64,000 nt of DNA from Sphingobacterium bovisgrunnientis (GTDB lineage: Bacteria > Bacteroidota > Bacteroidia > Sphingobacteriales > Sphingobacteriaceae): contig NZ_WUQY01000016.1 in the NCBI RefSeq assembly GCF_009829085.1, forward strand, positions 19,103 through 83,102. The letters are read 5' to 3'. Shown piece after piece: positions 16,887 to 26,346 of the stretch (the first letter of the stretch is position 1; the number at the start of each line of letters is the position of its first letter). Made by a program: the position numbers and the translations under genes. The notes below the pieces were generated by a model that was not told the origin of the DNA, made no database searches, and saw only the letters and a program-made list of their open reading frames with translations.

Positions 16887-17438
16887 ATGAAAACAATAAA
16901 AATCATAGCACTTACTGTATTAGTTGCATTTGCAGGTATTACGAAAGCGCAACAACCTGTCAACACAAATACATCTATCGAATCAACTAAGCCAGACACG
17001 ATTGCCCCTACTTTACTTACAGAAGAACAAAAACGTCTACAAGAACAAGCTCTTTTGAAAGCAAATTTGGAAGCGGAGAAGGCCGCACAAAAAGCCGAAA
17101 AAGAAAGATTAAAAGCCGAAAAAGAGTTAAAAAAACGTCAGAAACAAGTCGAAAAGCAAGCTAAGAAACTTGAAAAACAGCAAAAAGCTCGTGAGAAAGC
17201 GGCTAAAAAATATGACAAAGCATTAAAAAAAGCTAACAAGTTAGAAAGCAATATCAAAAAGCAGGCTTCTAAAATTGAGAAAATGGAAGATGCACTTGAT
17301 AGAAAAATCCGCAGAAACCGAATTTCCGATATTGATAGAGAAAAAGAAATTATCAAAATCAGTAAACAACAAATTAAATTAAAGGAATTAGAACGAGATT
17401 TTGAGAAGGCTGAAAGAGATGTCAAGAAATTAAGATAA
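16887..17438 (+). CDS. Secreted Lys/Glu-rich coiled-coil protein of unknown function
   Basis: A 183-residue protein with a signal peptide (cleavage near residue 21, TKAQ), a short Thr/Pro-rich linker (about 22-45) and then an almost unbroken charged alpha-helix from about residue 46 to the end with repeats of the KAEKERLK type. It is a predicted long coiled coil in the periplasm. I do not recognise the family. Similar small coiled-coil proteins are common in Sphingobacteriaceae. It has its own promoter and shares a bidirectional terminator with the arginine operon. Because the composition is biased, similarity to other coiled coils would not be informative. Confidence 0.7.
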   Translation: MKTIKIIALTVLVAFAGITKAQQPVNTNTSIESTKPDTIAPTLLTEEQKRLQEQALLKANLEAEKAAQKAEKERLKAEKELKKRQKQVEKQAKKLEKQQKAREKAAKKYDKALKKANKLESNIKKQASKIEKMEDALDRKIRRNRISDIDREKEIIKISKQQIKLKELERDFEKAERDVKKLR

Positions 17439-17440
17439 TT

Positions 17441-17470
17441 ACAAAAGGAAGTCTGATGACTTCCTTTTGT
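17441..17470. terminator. Bidirectional terminator between the coiled-coil gene and argE
   Basis: ACAAAAGGAAGTC pairs perfectly with GACTTCCTTTTGT (13 bp, four-base loop), with A and T tracts at both ends. It serves two convergent units. Confidence 0.85.
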
Positions 17471-17473
17471 ATT

Positions 17474-18541
17474 CTATAGTACTTTACCTAGCAATTCAAT
17501 ATAAAACTTTATCCCATCTTCGATTTCTTTAAGATAGATAAATTCATCTGCAGTGTGCGAACGCGCAGAATCGCCTGGACCAACTTTAATTGATAGAATC
17601 GGCAATAAAGCTTGATCACTCATTGTAGGACTTCCATACAACTTTTTCCCTAAGCTTAACCCTGCTTGAACAATTGGATGCTCAATAGCTATAGTAGAAG
17701 GATTCAAACGTGTAGAACGTGCCTGAACATCAGATTTGACATGTGACTGAATGATTTCAAGAACTTCTACATTCGAATATACATCTGTCGTACGTACATC
17801 CACCACAAACTTACATTCTGCTGGAACAACGTTATGTTGCGAACCTGCATTGATAACCGTAACAGACATTTTAACAGGACCTAAAAATTCTGATTCCTTC
17901 GGAAATTTATAGGTATTGAACCAATTAATATCTTCAATAGCGTTATAAATCGAGTTGACTCCTTCGTCACGTGCAGCATGCCCAGATTCGCCGTAAGCCG
18001 TACAATCTAACACCATTAAACCTTTCTCCGCTACAGCCAAATCCAATAAGGTTGGTTCGCCTACAATCGCAAAATCGCAATCTACCCCATGCTTATAAGC
18101 TTCTTCAATACCATTTTTACCCGATATTTCTTCTTCTGCGGAAGCAATTAAACACAAATTGTAAGCTAAATTTTTATCTTCATAATAATATACAAAAGCA
18201 GCAATTAACGAAACTAAACATCCGCCTGCATCATTAGATCCCAAGCCATATAGTTTCCCGTCTTCGACAATTGCTTTGAAAGGATCTTTGGTATATCCAG
18301 GATTTGGTTTTACAGTATCGTGGTGTGAGTTTAATAAAATTGTAGGTTTTGATTCATCGAAATACTTATTATAAGCGATCACATTATTTCCAACTTGATT
18401 ATTCGAAACTCCTCTTTCGATAAGAAACGTACTGATGCAATCAGCAGTCTGTTCCTCTTCCCTACTAAAAGAAGGAATCTCTATCAGCTGTGCCAATAGA
18501 GATTTACTATCTTCGATAAGTTGATCTATATACTTATTCAT
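17474..18541 (-). CDS. argE: M20 family deacylase of arginine synthesis (N-acyl-citrulline/ornithine deacylase)
   Basis: A 355-residue Zn-dependent M20 amidohydrolase. Metal-site motifs are NSHHDTVKP (H73, D75), GLGSNDAGGCLVSL, SAEEEISGKNG (general base Glu pair) and GEPTLLDLA; the dimerisation domain lies in the middle (about 165-275). As the last gene of the arg operon it removes the acyl group. Because the pathway here uses an acyl-ornithine transcarbamylase, its substrate should be N-acyl-citrulline rather than N-acetylornithine; whether acyl is acetyl or succinyl is open. The start overlaps the proC stop by 8 bases. Confidence 0.88.
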   Translation of the reverse strand: MNKYIDQLIEDSKSLLAQLIEIPSFSREEEQTADCISTFLIERGVSNNQVGNNVIAYNKYFDESKPTILLNSHHDTVKPNPGYTKDPFKAIVEDGKLYGLGSNDAGGCLVSLIAAFVYYYEDKNLAYNLCLIASAEEEISGKNGIEEAYKHGVDCDFAIVGEPTLLDLAVAEKGLMVLDCTAYGESGHAARDEGVNSIYNAIEDINWFNTYKFPKESEFLGPVKMSVTVINAGSQHNVVPAECKFVVDVRTTDVYSNVEVLEIIQSHVKSDVQARSTRLNPSTIAIEHPIVQAGLSLGKKLYGSPTMSDQALLPILSIKVGPGDSARSHTADEFIYLKEIEDGIKFYIELLGKVL

Positions 18542-19334
18542 TATAGAGTCCGCCAGCCTTTTTAGCTGACAATTTGATTCCTTTAATAAACGCTGAACTT
18601 AAACCATTATGTTCCATTTCATTCAGTCCCGCTATCGTACATCCTTTAGGTGATGTAACCTTGTCGATTTCACTTTCGGGATGATTATGTGTTTGCAACA
18701 ACAAATCTGCTGCGCCTTTAGCGGTTTGAATAGCCATTTTAAGTGCATCGTGTGCATGAAAGCCAATTTCAACACCACCCTGCGAAGCCGCTCGAATAGC
18801 ACGCAAAAAAAATGCAATACCACACGCACACAGAGCTGTTGCTGACGTCATCAATTCCTCTTCAATAACCACAACAGAACCGACTGCTTCGAACAATTTT
18901 TCAACAGTTCCAACGGCTTCTGCACTTGCATTCTGCGTAGCAATACAAGTCATTGACTGTCCAATAGCTATGGCCGTATTCGGCATAGCACGAACTACAA
19001 TTTTATCTTGACCCAAAATTTCTTTCACATCTTGACACGAAACGCCTGATGCGACAGAAACAATAATTTGATTTGGCTGAACAGTGGGCGCTATATCTTC
19101 CATCACCTTCTTAATCTGTTGCGGCAATACTGCCAACACAATGATTTCTGCACCTTGAATAGCTGTTGGATTATCTGCACTCACACCGAATCCCAATGCT
19201 TCTTCTTCCGATAAAGAAGCCAAAGTTCTTCGCGTAAGGACAATATCTTCCGCCCTGTAAATATTAGATTTTACTAAGCCCTTAGCCAGCGAAAATCCAA
19301 TATTACCCGATCCTATTATTGTTATCTTACTCAT
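18534..19334 (-). CDS. proC: Pyrroline-5-carboxylate reductase
   Basis: A 266-residue NAD(P)H-dependent enzyme making proline. The N-terminal Rossmann motif IIGSGNIGFSLAKGL, the VLAVLPQQI and AMPNTAIAIGQSMT segments, and the C-terminal helical signature HPESEIDKVTSPKGCTIAGL are all present. It sits inside the arginine operon, between argB and argE, an arrangement found in other Bacteroidota. Arginine and proline synthesis both start from glutamate, so joint control makes sense; no regulator site is seen. Confidence 0.95.
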   Translation of the reverse strand: MSKITIIGSGNIGFSLAKGLVKSNIYRAEDIVLTRRTLASLSEEEALGFGVSADNPTAIQGAEIIVLAVLPQQIKKVMEDIAPTVQPNQIIVSVASGVSCQDVKEILGQDKIVVRAMPNTAIAIGQSMTCIATQNASAEAVGTVEKLFEAVGSVVVIEEELMTSATALCACGIAFFLRAIRAASQGGVEIGFHAHDALKMAIQTAKGAADLLLQTHNHPESEIDKVTSPKGCTIAGLNEMEHNGLSSAFIKGIKLSAKKAGGLYNE

Positions 19335-19355
19335 GATTTAGGTCTGTTGATTAAA

Positions 19356-20153
19356 TTACTTGTTGATTAGGCAAGTTCCGAATTTTTGTTGTTGGAACAA
19401 ATGTAAATTTGAAGCATTCCCAATATAAACGGATTTGACACCTTTATTAATTGCATCAAACGCATTTTGTAACTTTGGAATCATGCCATCACTGATAATT
19501 CCACGCTCTTTGTATTTTGTAAAATCTTTCGCTGTAATATTTTCAATTACCGAATTTTCATCGTTCACATCCAATAGAACACCATTTTTTTCAAAACAGT
19601 AGATCAAGGATGTCTCGTAATGATCAGACATGGCTGTAGACAACGCTGCCGCAATGGTATCGGCATTCGTATTTAACAATTGCCCTGATCCATTATGTGT
19701 GATAGCTGAAAAAATTGGTGTAAATCCAGCATCCAAAAACTTTTTAATAGCCAATGAATTAACAGAATCTGCTAAAATATCACCCGCAAAACCATAATCA
19801 ATTTCCTTAACAGGACGTTTAACAGCTTTGATGACATTACCATCCGCTCCACTTAATCCAATTGCATCACATTTATATTTTTGTAGCGTTGCCACAATAT
19901 TCTTGTTGGTAAGACCAGCATACACCATCGTCACGACATCCAACATATCTTTGTCCGTAATACGACGACCTTCCACCATCTTTGCCTCGAGTCCCAATTT
20001 TGTCGCCAAACGCGTAGCTATCTTTCCTCCTCCATGCACCAATACCTTTTTCCCAGGTATGGAAGCGAATTTCTCCAAGAAAGTTTCTAATTGAATATCA
20101 TCATCAATTACATTTCCACCGATCTTAATAATATTCAATGTACTATTCGACAT
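19356..20153 (-). CDS. argB: Acetylglutamate kinase (possibly N-acyl/succinyl-glutamate kinase)
   Basis: A 265-residue amino-acid kinase. IKIGGNVIDDD is the phosphate-binding Gly-rich start, VHGGGKIATRLATKLG the second Gly-rich motif, and NTNADTIAAALSTAM the acyl-glutamate/nucleotide site. It phosphorylates N-acyl-glutamate, the second step of arginine synthesis. In Bacteroides fragilis, which uses succinylated intermediates, the homologous enzyme prefers N-succinylglutamate; the same may hold here given the transcarbamylase residue. It lies 9 bases after argF'. Confidence 0.93.
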   Translation of the reverse strand: MSNSTLNIIKIGGNVIDDDIQLETFLEKFASIPGKKVLVHGGGKIATRLATKLGLEAKMVEGRRITDKDMLDVVTMVYAGLTNKNIVATLQKYKCDAIGLSGADGNVIKAVKRPVKEIDYGFAGDILADSVNSLAIKKFLDAGFTPIFSAITHNGSGQLLNTNADTIAAALSTAMSDHYETSLIYCFEKNGVLLDVNDENSVIENITAKDFTKYKERGIISDGMIPKLQNAFDAINKGVKSVYIGNASNLHLFQQQKFGTCLINK

Positions 20154-20162
20154 ATTTTCTGC

Positions 20163-21128
20163 TTATTTGTTTAGACTTTCTAATATTCTTTTCAATACAA
20201 CTTGTGCCGCCCAAACACGGTTGCTTGCTTCTTTAATGACTAATGAATTTGGACCATCCAATATCTCAGATGACAATTCTAAATCACGACGTACCGGAAG
20301 ACAGTGCATCACTTTGGCATCATTCGTCAATTTCAACTTTCGATTATCCAACATCCAATTTTCAGACACTGGATACACTTGACCGTACTCTTTGTAAGAA
20401 GACCAGTTTTTCACATATACAAAATCAGCACCTGCTAACGCTTCATCCAAATTAGTGGTAATAGTCGCTCCAGCAGTGAATTCTTCTGACAACTCATATC
20501 CAGCAGGATGCGCCACCGTAAAATCAACCAAACCTTGCTCCTGTGCTTTCGACATCCATTCTGCGAATGAATTAGGCACAGCTTGAGGCAATGCTTTAAT
20601 ATGCGGTGCCCAAGCCAATACAACTTTTGGTTTATCTACTTTTTTGTGTTCCGTAATTGTGATTAAGTCCGTCAAACTTTGCAATGGATGACGTGTCGCG
20701 CTTTCTAAAGACACAACAGGTACACCACAGAATTTGATAAACTTATTGAATAAATCTTCCGTATAATCCGCTTCCTTATCTTTCAAGGAAGGAAACGAAC
20801 GTAAACCTAAAATGTCGCAGTACTCTCCCATGACAGCAGCAGCTTCACGAATGTGTTCCACAGTGGTGCCGTTCATCACCACACCATCTTGAGTTTCCAA
20901 AGCCCAACCATCTTTGTCCATGTTCATGACCATCACGTTCATGCCAAGATTAATAGCTGCCTTTTGAGTACTAAGACGCGTGCGTAAACTTGGGTTCAAA
21001 AATACCAAGCCTAACATTTTATGTTTACCTAATTCCTCATTTGCATTAGGATTTGCTTTTAATTCTAAAGCTTCTTTGACGATAGCATCTAAACTATCAA
21101 CATCCGCTACTGAAAAGAATTTTTTCAT
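20163..21128 (-). CDS. argF': N-acyl-ornithine carbamoyltransferase (succinylornithine type likely)
   Basis: A 321-residue transcarbamylase. The carbamoyl-phosphate motif is present as SLRTRLSTQKAA, not the STRTR form of ordinary OTCases. Other signatures are RHPLQSLTDL, AWAPHIKALPQAVPNSFAEW and the C-terminal HCLPVRRDLEL. This is the AOTCase/SOTCase branch that carbamoylates N-acetyl- or N-succinyl-ornithine. Residue 90, which is Pro in Bacteroides fragilis SOTCase and corresponds to Glu92 of Xanthomonas AOTCase, is Val here (VVMNGTTVEHI). Published substitutions of Glu92 by small or hydrophobic residues shift specificity to succinylornithine, so a succinyl substrate is favoured. Confidence 0.92.
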   Translation of the reverse strand: MKKFFSVADVDSLDAIVKEALELKANPNANEELGKHKMLGLVFLNPSLRTRLSTQKAAINLGMNVMVMNMDKDGWALETQDGVVMNGTTVEHIREAAAVMGEYCDILGLRSFPSLKDKEADYTEDLFNKFIKFCGVPVVSLESATRHPLQSLTDLITITEHKKVDKPKVVLAWAPHIKALPQAVPNSFAEWMSKAQEQGLVDFTVAHPAGYELSEEFTAGATITTNLDEALAGADFVYVKNWSSYKEYGQVYPVSENWMLDNRKLKLTNDAKVMHCLPVRRDLELSSEILDGPNSLVIKEASNRVWAAQVVLKRILESLNK

Positions 21129-21153
21129 TGATATCGTTATCTATGAATATATA

Positions 21154-22290
21154 TTATTGCGCTTTAAGACGTTCGTCCAAAGCTGTTAAAAATTGATCTG
21201 CAATCTCTTTTGTGATATTCAATGCAGGTAAAATACGAATCACATTGGGTTTAGCTTCCCCAGTGAAAATTCTATTTTTTACTAATAAATCTTTCTTCAC
21301 ATTCGCTAACTCCACAGGTAAGTCAATACCAATCATCAAGCCACGACCTCTCACCTCTTCTACCTTATCAAACTTTTTTAGTTCTTGGATCAAATATGAA
21401 CCCACAGAAGCTGCATTTGCTAATAAATTATCTTGTTTAATAATATCTAATACAGCTACCGCTGCTGCGCAAGCCAAATGATTGCCACCAAATGTAGTGC
21501 CTAGCAAACCATAGGAAGCTTTGAATTTTGGAGCAATAGCAATACCGCCGATTGGGAAACCATTACCCATCCCTTTCGCCATCGAATATATATCTGCCTC
21601 AACACCGGCATAATCGTGCGAATAAAATTCACCCGTACGTCCATAACCACACTGTACTGAGTCTGCAATATATACAGATCCGTATTGGTCACACAAGGAA
21701 CGAATTAGTTTCAAAAATGAAACCGATGCCTCACGAATCCCGCCTACACCTTGAATACCTTCAATAATAACTGCTGCTATTTCATCTCCAAATTCAGCAA
21801 AAGCATTTGTTAAAGCATCTTCGTCGTTGAATGGAAGAAATACGACATTGTCTGTTTCATTAACGGGTGCAACAATTGCTGGATTGTCCGTAGCCGCTAC
21901 AGCTAATGACGTACGTCCGTGAAATGCCTTTGTAAAAGCGATTACTTTCTTACGACCAGTATGAAAAGAAGCCAATTTCAATGCATTTTCATTCGCCTCA
22001 GCTCCTGAATTACATAAGAATAATGTGTAATCAACTTTACCTGATACCTCGCCTAATCGCGCCGCTAATTGCTGCTGAATAGGAATCTCTATAGAATTTG
22101 AATAGAATCCAATATTATTTAATTGTTCCGTGATACGCTGCACATAATGAGGATGTGTATGTCCAATAGAAATAACAGCGTGACCTCCATATAGGTCAAG
22201 ATATTCATTACCTTCCGAATCCCAAACAGTTGATCCCTGCGCCTTCACAATGTTTATTGGATTGATCGGGTAAACATTAAATAAATTCAT
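21154..22290 (-). CDS. argD: Acetylornithine/succinylornithine aminotransferase
   Basis: A 378-residue fold-type I PLP aminotransferase. Seen are LDLYGGHAVISIGHTHPH, LFLCNSGAEANENALKLA, IIEGIQGVGGI, the PLP Schiff-base lysine in SMAKGMGNGFPIGG, and TTFGGNHLACAAA. It converts N-acyl-glutamate semialdehyde to N-acyl-ornithine. It is the first gene of the operon argD-argF'-argB-proC-argE, with 25 bases to argF'. argC, argG, argH and carAB are not in this window. A -7 box TATATTTG lies 48 bases upstream. Confidence 0.92.
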   Translation of the reverse strand: MNLFNVYPINPINIVKAQGSTVWDSEGNEYLDLYGGHAVISIGHTHPHYVQRITEQLNNIGFYSNSIEIPIQQQLAARLGEVSGKVDYTLFLCNSGAEANENALKLASFHTGRKKVIAFTKAFHGRTSLAVAATDNPAIVAPVNETDNVVFLPFNDEDALTNAFAEFGDEIAAVIIEGIQGVGGIREASVSFLKLIRSLCDQYGSVYIADSVQCGYGRTGEFYSHDYAGVEADIYSMAKGMGNGFPIGGIAIAPKFKASYGLLGTTFGGNHLACAAAVAVLDIIKQDNLLANAASVGSYLIQELKKFDKVEEVRGRGLMIGIDLPVELANVKKDLLVKNRIFTGEAKPNVIRILPALNITKEIADQFLTALDERLKAQ

Positions 22291-22337
22291 TTTTTATGTC
22301 TTTTATGGCAATTTCAATATTAAAATAACATTGCTAG

Positions 22338-22345
22338 CAAATATA
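22338..22345 (-). promoter_or_regulatory. Promoter -7 box TATATTTG of the arginine operon
   Basis: Read on the minus strand, TATATTTG matches TAnnTTTG and lies 47 bases before the argD ATG. No clean -33 TTTG is seen. No ArgR-type palindrome was recognised. Confidence 0.5.
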
Positions 22346-22544
22346 CTCAAGTACGAAGAAATTGGGGTACTTTATCTGCTATTTTTACATTATTATATTA
22401 AAAAACAATTAATAAGATTGATCTCGATTCTGATATCACATGCCTGATTAGAATGTAATAATATTAAAACAATAGATTTAGGAACAATAAAATATTGATA
22501 TTTAAATCACTACTTATAAGCAAACTTAAATTAATCATAAATCT

Positions 22545-23855
22545 ATGAAAATCAAAAACATCCTAACTTACCTATTACTTTCTGCATTCTGTTGTGGTCT
22601 ATATTTTAAGGGAATTAGCCAATCGCGAAACAATCAAGTTATACAAGTGCTTGTGACACCAAATAAAGCAGATTGGACCTATGCGCCGGGTGAAAAAATC
22701 AAATTTACAACCACGATAATTAAGAATCATGTGCCAATGAAAAACGTGACTGCTAGTTACACGATTGGACTAGAGAAAATGACAGCCGATCAAAAAGGTA
22801 CAATCAAAATTGATAAAGAAAACGTTGCGGTCGGTAAGCAATTATCTCTTGATACGCCTGGATTTATTCGTTGTGAGGTAAAAGTTAATGTAGACGGTAT
22901 CGATTACCGAGGAATAGCAACAGCTGCCGTTGCACCAGAAAAAATCAAACCCACACAAAAACTACCGAACGATTTTTCAGCATTTTGGAAATCCGAATTG
23001 GAAAAATCAGATAGAATACCATTAGACGTGAAATACACATTATTACCTGAGAAATGTACTGCAAATACAAACGTCTATCACATTAGCTATAGAAATATTG
23101 ACAACAGTCAAATGTATGGAATACTAACAACACCTAAAAAATCAGGTAAATATCCTGCCATTTTACACGTGCCTGGTGCTGGAATTAGACCGTACAATGG
23201 CATGATCGATCAAGCAGAACAAGGCTTTGTAACCTTACAAGTTGGAATCCATGGAATAGCAGTTACGAATGATGTAAGCCTATATAACGATCTTTCAGCA
23301 GGGGCACTTCGAGGCTATCCAACCCTAAATTTGGACAATAAAGACAATTACTATTACAAAAGAGTATATATAGGTTGCAGTAGAGCGGTAGATGTGCTTG
23401 CTTCATTAGCCGAAGTTGACAATTCAAATATTGTACTTTGGGGAGGTAGTCAAGGAGGAGCTTTGTCTATAACAACTGCCGCACTAAACAAAAAAGTGAA
23501 AGGTCTTGTGTCGCTATATCCAGCGTTATGCGATCTGACGGGTTACATGCACAATAGAGCTGGTGGCTGGCCGCATATGTTCACCGCTAATAATCCTTCA
23601 CAAATCCCAACAAAACATAAGGTTGAAACTTCAGCTTATTATGACGTTGTTAATTTTTCTAAGATGATTACAGTTCCGGGTTTTTACACTTGGGGATATA
23701 ACGATGAAACTTGTCCACCGACTTCCTACTATGCGGCATACAACCAAATAAATGCACCGAAAGAGCTTTATTTAATCCAAGAAACTGGACATTGGACATA
23801 TCCAGAACAGCATACAAAAATGCTAACTTGGGTAAAAGATTTTGTCAAAAAATAG
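22545..23855 (+). CDS. Secreted acetylxylan esterase / cephalosporin-C deacetylase-like hydrolase
   Basis: A 436-residue exported alpha/beta hydrolase of the AXE1 type. After a signal peptide (about 1-26) comes a beta-rich N-domain (30-140), then a catalytic domain starting at KLPNDFSAFWKSELEK, a typical AXE1 entry. The nucleophile elbow is WGGSQGG (Ser302); Asp is probably in WGYNDETCPP and His in QETGHWTYPE. The family removes acetyl groups from xylan or other sugars. It stands alone on the plus strand between the arginine operon and the ribosomal cluster and ends in a bidirectional terminator. No xylanase genes are near, so the natural substrate is open. Confidence 0.85.
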   Translation: MKIKNILTYLLLSAFCCGLYFKGISQSRNNQVIQVLVTPNKADWTYAPGEKIKFTTTIIKNHVPMKNVTASYTIGLEKMTADQKGTIKIDKENVAVGKQLSLDTPGFIRCEVKVNVDGIDYRGIATAAVAPEKIKPTQKLPNDFSAFWKSELEKSDRIPLDVKYTLLPEKCTANTNVYHISYRNIDNSQMYGILTTPKKSGKYPAILHVPGAGIRPYNGMIDQAEQGFVTLQVGIHGIAVTNDVSLYNDLSAGALRGYPTLNLDNKDNYYYKRVYIGCSRAVDVLASLAEVDNSNIVLWGGSQGGALSITTAALNKKVKGLVSLYPALCDLTGYMHNRAGGWPHMFTANNPSQIPTKHKVETSAYYDVVNFSKMITVPGFYTWGYNDETCPPTSYYAAYNQINAPKELYLIQETGHWTYPEQHTKMLTWVKDFVKK

Positions 23856-23872
23856 AACTCCTGTATAACATT

Positions 23873-23901
23873 AAAGCCTATCATCAATGATGATAGGCTT
23901 T
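23873..23901. terminator. Bidirectional terminator between the esterase and rplQ
   Basis: AAAGCCTATCATC pairs perfectly with GATGATAGGCTTT (13 bp, three-base loop), with T-rich flanks. It ends both the esterase gene and the 15-kb ribosomal cluster. Confidence 0.85.
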
Positions 23902-23925
23902 ATTTATAAGATTAAGACTTATAAA

Positions 23926-24444
23926 TTAGTCTTTTTTCTCTTCTGTAGCTGGAGCTTCTTCTGTAGCAGTTGTTTCTTCAGCTTTTACTTCTTCAGTAGC
24001 TTCAACAGTTTCAGTAGCTTTTTTCTTAGAAGAACCACGACGACGAGTAGATTTTTTCTCAGCTTGAGCAGTTTTGCCATAAACTTCGTTGTAATCTACA
24101 AGCTCGATGAATGCCATCTCAGCGTTGTCACCTAAACGGTTTTCTAATTTAATGATACGAGTGTAACCACCTGGACGTGTAGCAACTTTTTCAGATACTT
24201 CACGGAACAAGATAGTAACAGCATCTTTATCTTTTAAGTAAGCGAATACTGTACGACGAGAGTGAGTCGTGTCAGTTTTTGATTTAGTAATCAATGGCTC
24301 AACATATTTACGCAAAGCTTTAGCTTTAGCCAAAGTAGTAGTAATACGTTTGTGTTTGATCAATGACGTCGCCATGTTAGCTAACATCGCCTTACGGTGA
24401 CTGTCAGTGCGGCCTAAGTGATTTACTTTTTTTCCGTGTCTCAT
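23926..24444 (-). CDS. rplQ: 50S ribosomal protein L17 with acidic C-terminal tail
   Basis: A 172-residue protein. Residues 1-120 are canonical L17 ([20 protein letters not shown], then [17 protein letters not shown]). After that a basic Lys/Arg/Ser stretch ([12 protein letters not shown]) leads into a Glu/Thr/Ala tail of about 30 residues ending EEKKD. Escherichia coli L17 has 127 residues, so the tail is extra. It is the last gene of the cluster, 148 bases after rpoA, and is followed by a strong terminator. Confidence 0.97.
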   Translation of the reverse strand: MRHGKKVNHLGRTDSHRKAMLANMATSLIKHKRITTTLAKAKALRKYVEPLITKSKTDTTHSRRTVFAYLKDKDAVTILFREVSEKVATRPGGYTRIIKLENRLGDNAEMAFIELVDYNEVYGKTAQAEKKSTRRRGSSKKKATETVEATEEVKAEETTATEEAPATEEKKD

Positions 24445-24592
24445 TTTAGTTTTTGTTTTTGCGCATACCGTCCTTTTTTGGATTAAGGATCAAAGATAAA
24501 TGATAAAAGACGAAATCTTTACTCTTTAATCTTTGTTCCAAATTCTCCTTCAGGGGAATTATGCAACAGGTCGCTTAATTATTTAATTATTA

Positions 24593-25585
24593 TTAATCTT
24601 CGTCTAATTTAAATTTAGACAAGTTCATTCCGAATGATAAACCTTTCGATTTTACCAACTCTTGAATTTCGCTTAATGATTTTTTACCGAAGTTGCGGAA
24701 TTTCAACATGTCAGCTACGTCGTAAGTTACTAACTCAGCTAGACTGCGAATATCTGCAGCTTTCAAACAGTTCAATGCACGAACAGAAAGATCTAAATCT
24801 ACTAATTCTGTTTTCAAGATCTTACGCATGTGTAAGATTTCCTCGTCTACAACTTTAGTTTCTTCTTTAGTTTGAGACTCTAACAACATATTTTCGTCAG
24901 AGAACAACATGAAGTGTTGAATTAAGATACGAGCTGCTTCTTTCAAAGCATCTTCTGGGTGAATAGAACCATCTGTAGAGATGTCTAACAACAATTTCTC
25001 GTAGTCAGTCTTTTGCTCTACACGGTAGTTTTCAATGGTATATTTCACATTCTTAATCGGAGTGTAGATAGAATCAATAGCGATTACACCTACAGGACCA
25101 TCAGTCACTTTATTCTCTTCCGCATTTACGTAACCACGACCTTTTGCAACAGACAATTCAACCTCAATAGTTACTGAGCTTTCCATGTTACAGATTACGA
25201 AGTCAGGGTTCAAAACAGTAAAGTTGTTCGAAAACTTAGTGATATCACCAGCTTTGAATTGTTCTTGACCATTGATAACTACAAAGATCTTCTCGTTGTC
25301 ACCTTGCTCACCTGATTTTTTGAAACGTACTTGTTTCAAGTTCAAGATGATTTCAGTTACGTCTTCTGCTACACCTTTGATTGTAGAGAATTCGTGAGAG
25401 ACACCTGAAAATCTAATCGACGTAATTGCATATCCTTCTAAAGAGGACAATAAAATACGGCGCAAAGCATTACCAATTGTTACACCAAAACCTGGCTCTA
25501 ATGGACGAAATTCGAAAGTACCATCAAAATCCGTAGATTTCTGCATGATCACTTTATCCGGTCTTTGAAATGCTAAAATTGCCAT
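24593..25585 (-). CDS. rpoA: DNA-directed RNA polymerase subunit alpha
   Basis: A 330-residue alpha subunit. The N-terminal assembly domain carries [20 protein letters not shown], and the C-terminal domain from about residue 255 carries [16 protein letters not shown] and [13 protein letters not shown]. The C-terminal domain contacts DNA and activators. It lies between rpsD and rplQ as in the alpha operon of most bacteria. Confidence 0.98.
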   Translation of the reverse strand: MAILAFQRPDKVIMQKSTDFDGTFEFRPLEPGFGVTIGNALRRILLSSLEGYAITSIRFSGVSHEFSTIKGVAEDVTEIILNLKQVRFKKSGEQGDNEKIFVVINGQEQFKAGDITKFSNNFTVLNPDFVICNMESSVTIEVELSVAKGRGYVNAEENKVTDGPVGVIAIDSIYTPIKNVKYTIENYRVEQKTDYEKLLLDISTDGSIHPEDALKEAARILIQHFMLFSDENMLLESQTKEETKVVDEEILHMRKILKTELVDLDLSVRALNCLKAADIRSLAELVTYDVADMLKFRNFGKKSLSEIQELVKSKGLSFGMNLSKFKLDED

Positions 25586-25671
25586 TTATAATATTTTAAT
25601 ATTTTTTAACAATGTATATCTTAATAGGATATGCATAATCTTATACAGATTATGCATATATCTATTAATTA

Positions 25672-26280
25672 TTATTTAGAGTACAACTCTACGATTAAGT
25701 TTTCTTTGATATTCTCAGGGATATCAGCTCTTTCTGGGTAGCTTAAGAATTTACCTGTAAGAGTTTTTGCATCCCACTCTAACCAACCGTATTTGTTGAT
25801 TGTTCTACCAGCTACTGAAGTAGTGATAGCTTCTAAAGTTTGAGAACGCTCACGTACCGCGATAACATCGCCTGGACGGATGCTATATGATGGAATGTTA
25901 ACAACTTCGCCGTTAACAGTAATGTGCTTGTGTGAAACTAATTGACGAGCAGCTGAACGTGTAGGAGCAATTCCTAAACGGTAAACAACATTATCCAAAC
26001 GAGCTTCTAATAATTTCAAGAAGATCTCACCTGTGATACCTTGTTTTGCAGATGCTTTAGCGAATAAGTTAGCGAATTGACGCTCTAATACACCGTAAGT
26101 GTATTTCGCTTTTTGTTTTTCTAACAACTGAACAGCATATTCAGATTGTTTACCTCTTCTTTTAGATGGACCGTGTTGTCCAGGAGGATAATTTTTTTTC
26201 TCTAACGCTTTATCAGGGCCGAAAATAGGCTCTCTGAATTTACGTGCAATTTTGGACTTAGGTCCTGTATATCTTGCCAT
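25672..26280 (-). CDS. rpsD: 30S ribosomal protein S4
   Basis: A 202-residue protein. It begins [18 protein letters not shown] and contains the S4 RNA-binding domain ([20 protein letters not shown], then [17 protein letters not shown]). The ATG at 26280 gives the standard N-terminus; an in-frame upstream start at 26304 adds eight residues not found in S4 and is rejected. S4 nucleates 30S assembly and in Escherichia coli regulates the alpha operon; whether it does here is unknown. Confidence 0.98.
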   Translation of the reverse strand: MARYTGPKSKIARKFREPIFGPDKALEKKNYPPGQHGPSKRRGKQSEYAVQLLEKQKAKYTYGVLERQFANLFAKASAKQGITGEIFLKLLEARLDNVVYRLGIAPTRSAARQLVSHKHITVNGEVVNIPSYSIRPGDVIAVRERSQTLEAITTSVAGRTINKYGWLEWDAKTLTGKFLSYPERADIPENIKENLIVELYSK

Positions 26281-26346
26281 TTCTTTCTCTGTTTGAAGTA
26301 TCAATCAGCCTTTAGCTGACGAATCTTATCTTAAACAATACTATTA

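Noticed and set aside
17138..17425. Ser/Leu-rich ORF antisense to the coiled-coil gene
   Set aside because: Mirror of the Lys/Glu codons on the opposite strand.
24541..24560. Hairpin in the rpoA-rplQ gap
   Set aside because: On the transcribed strand the stem has a C-A mismatch and no T run; too weak to list.
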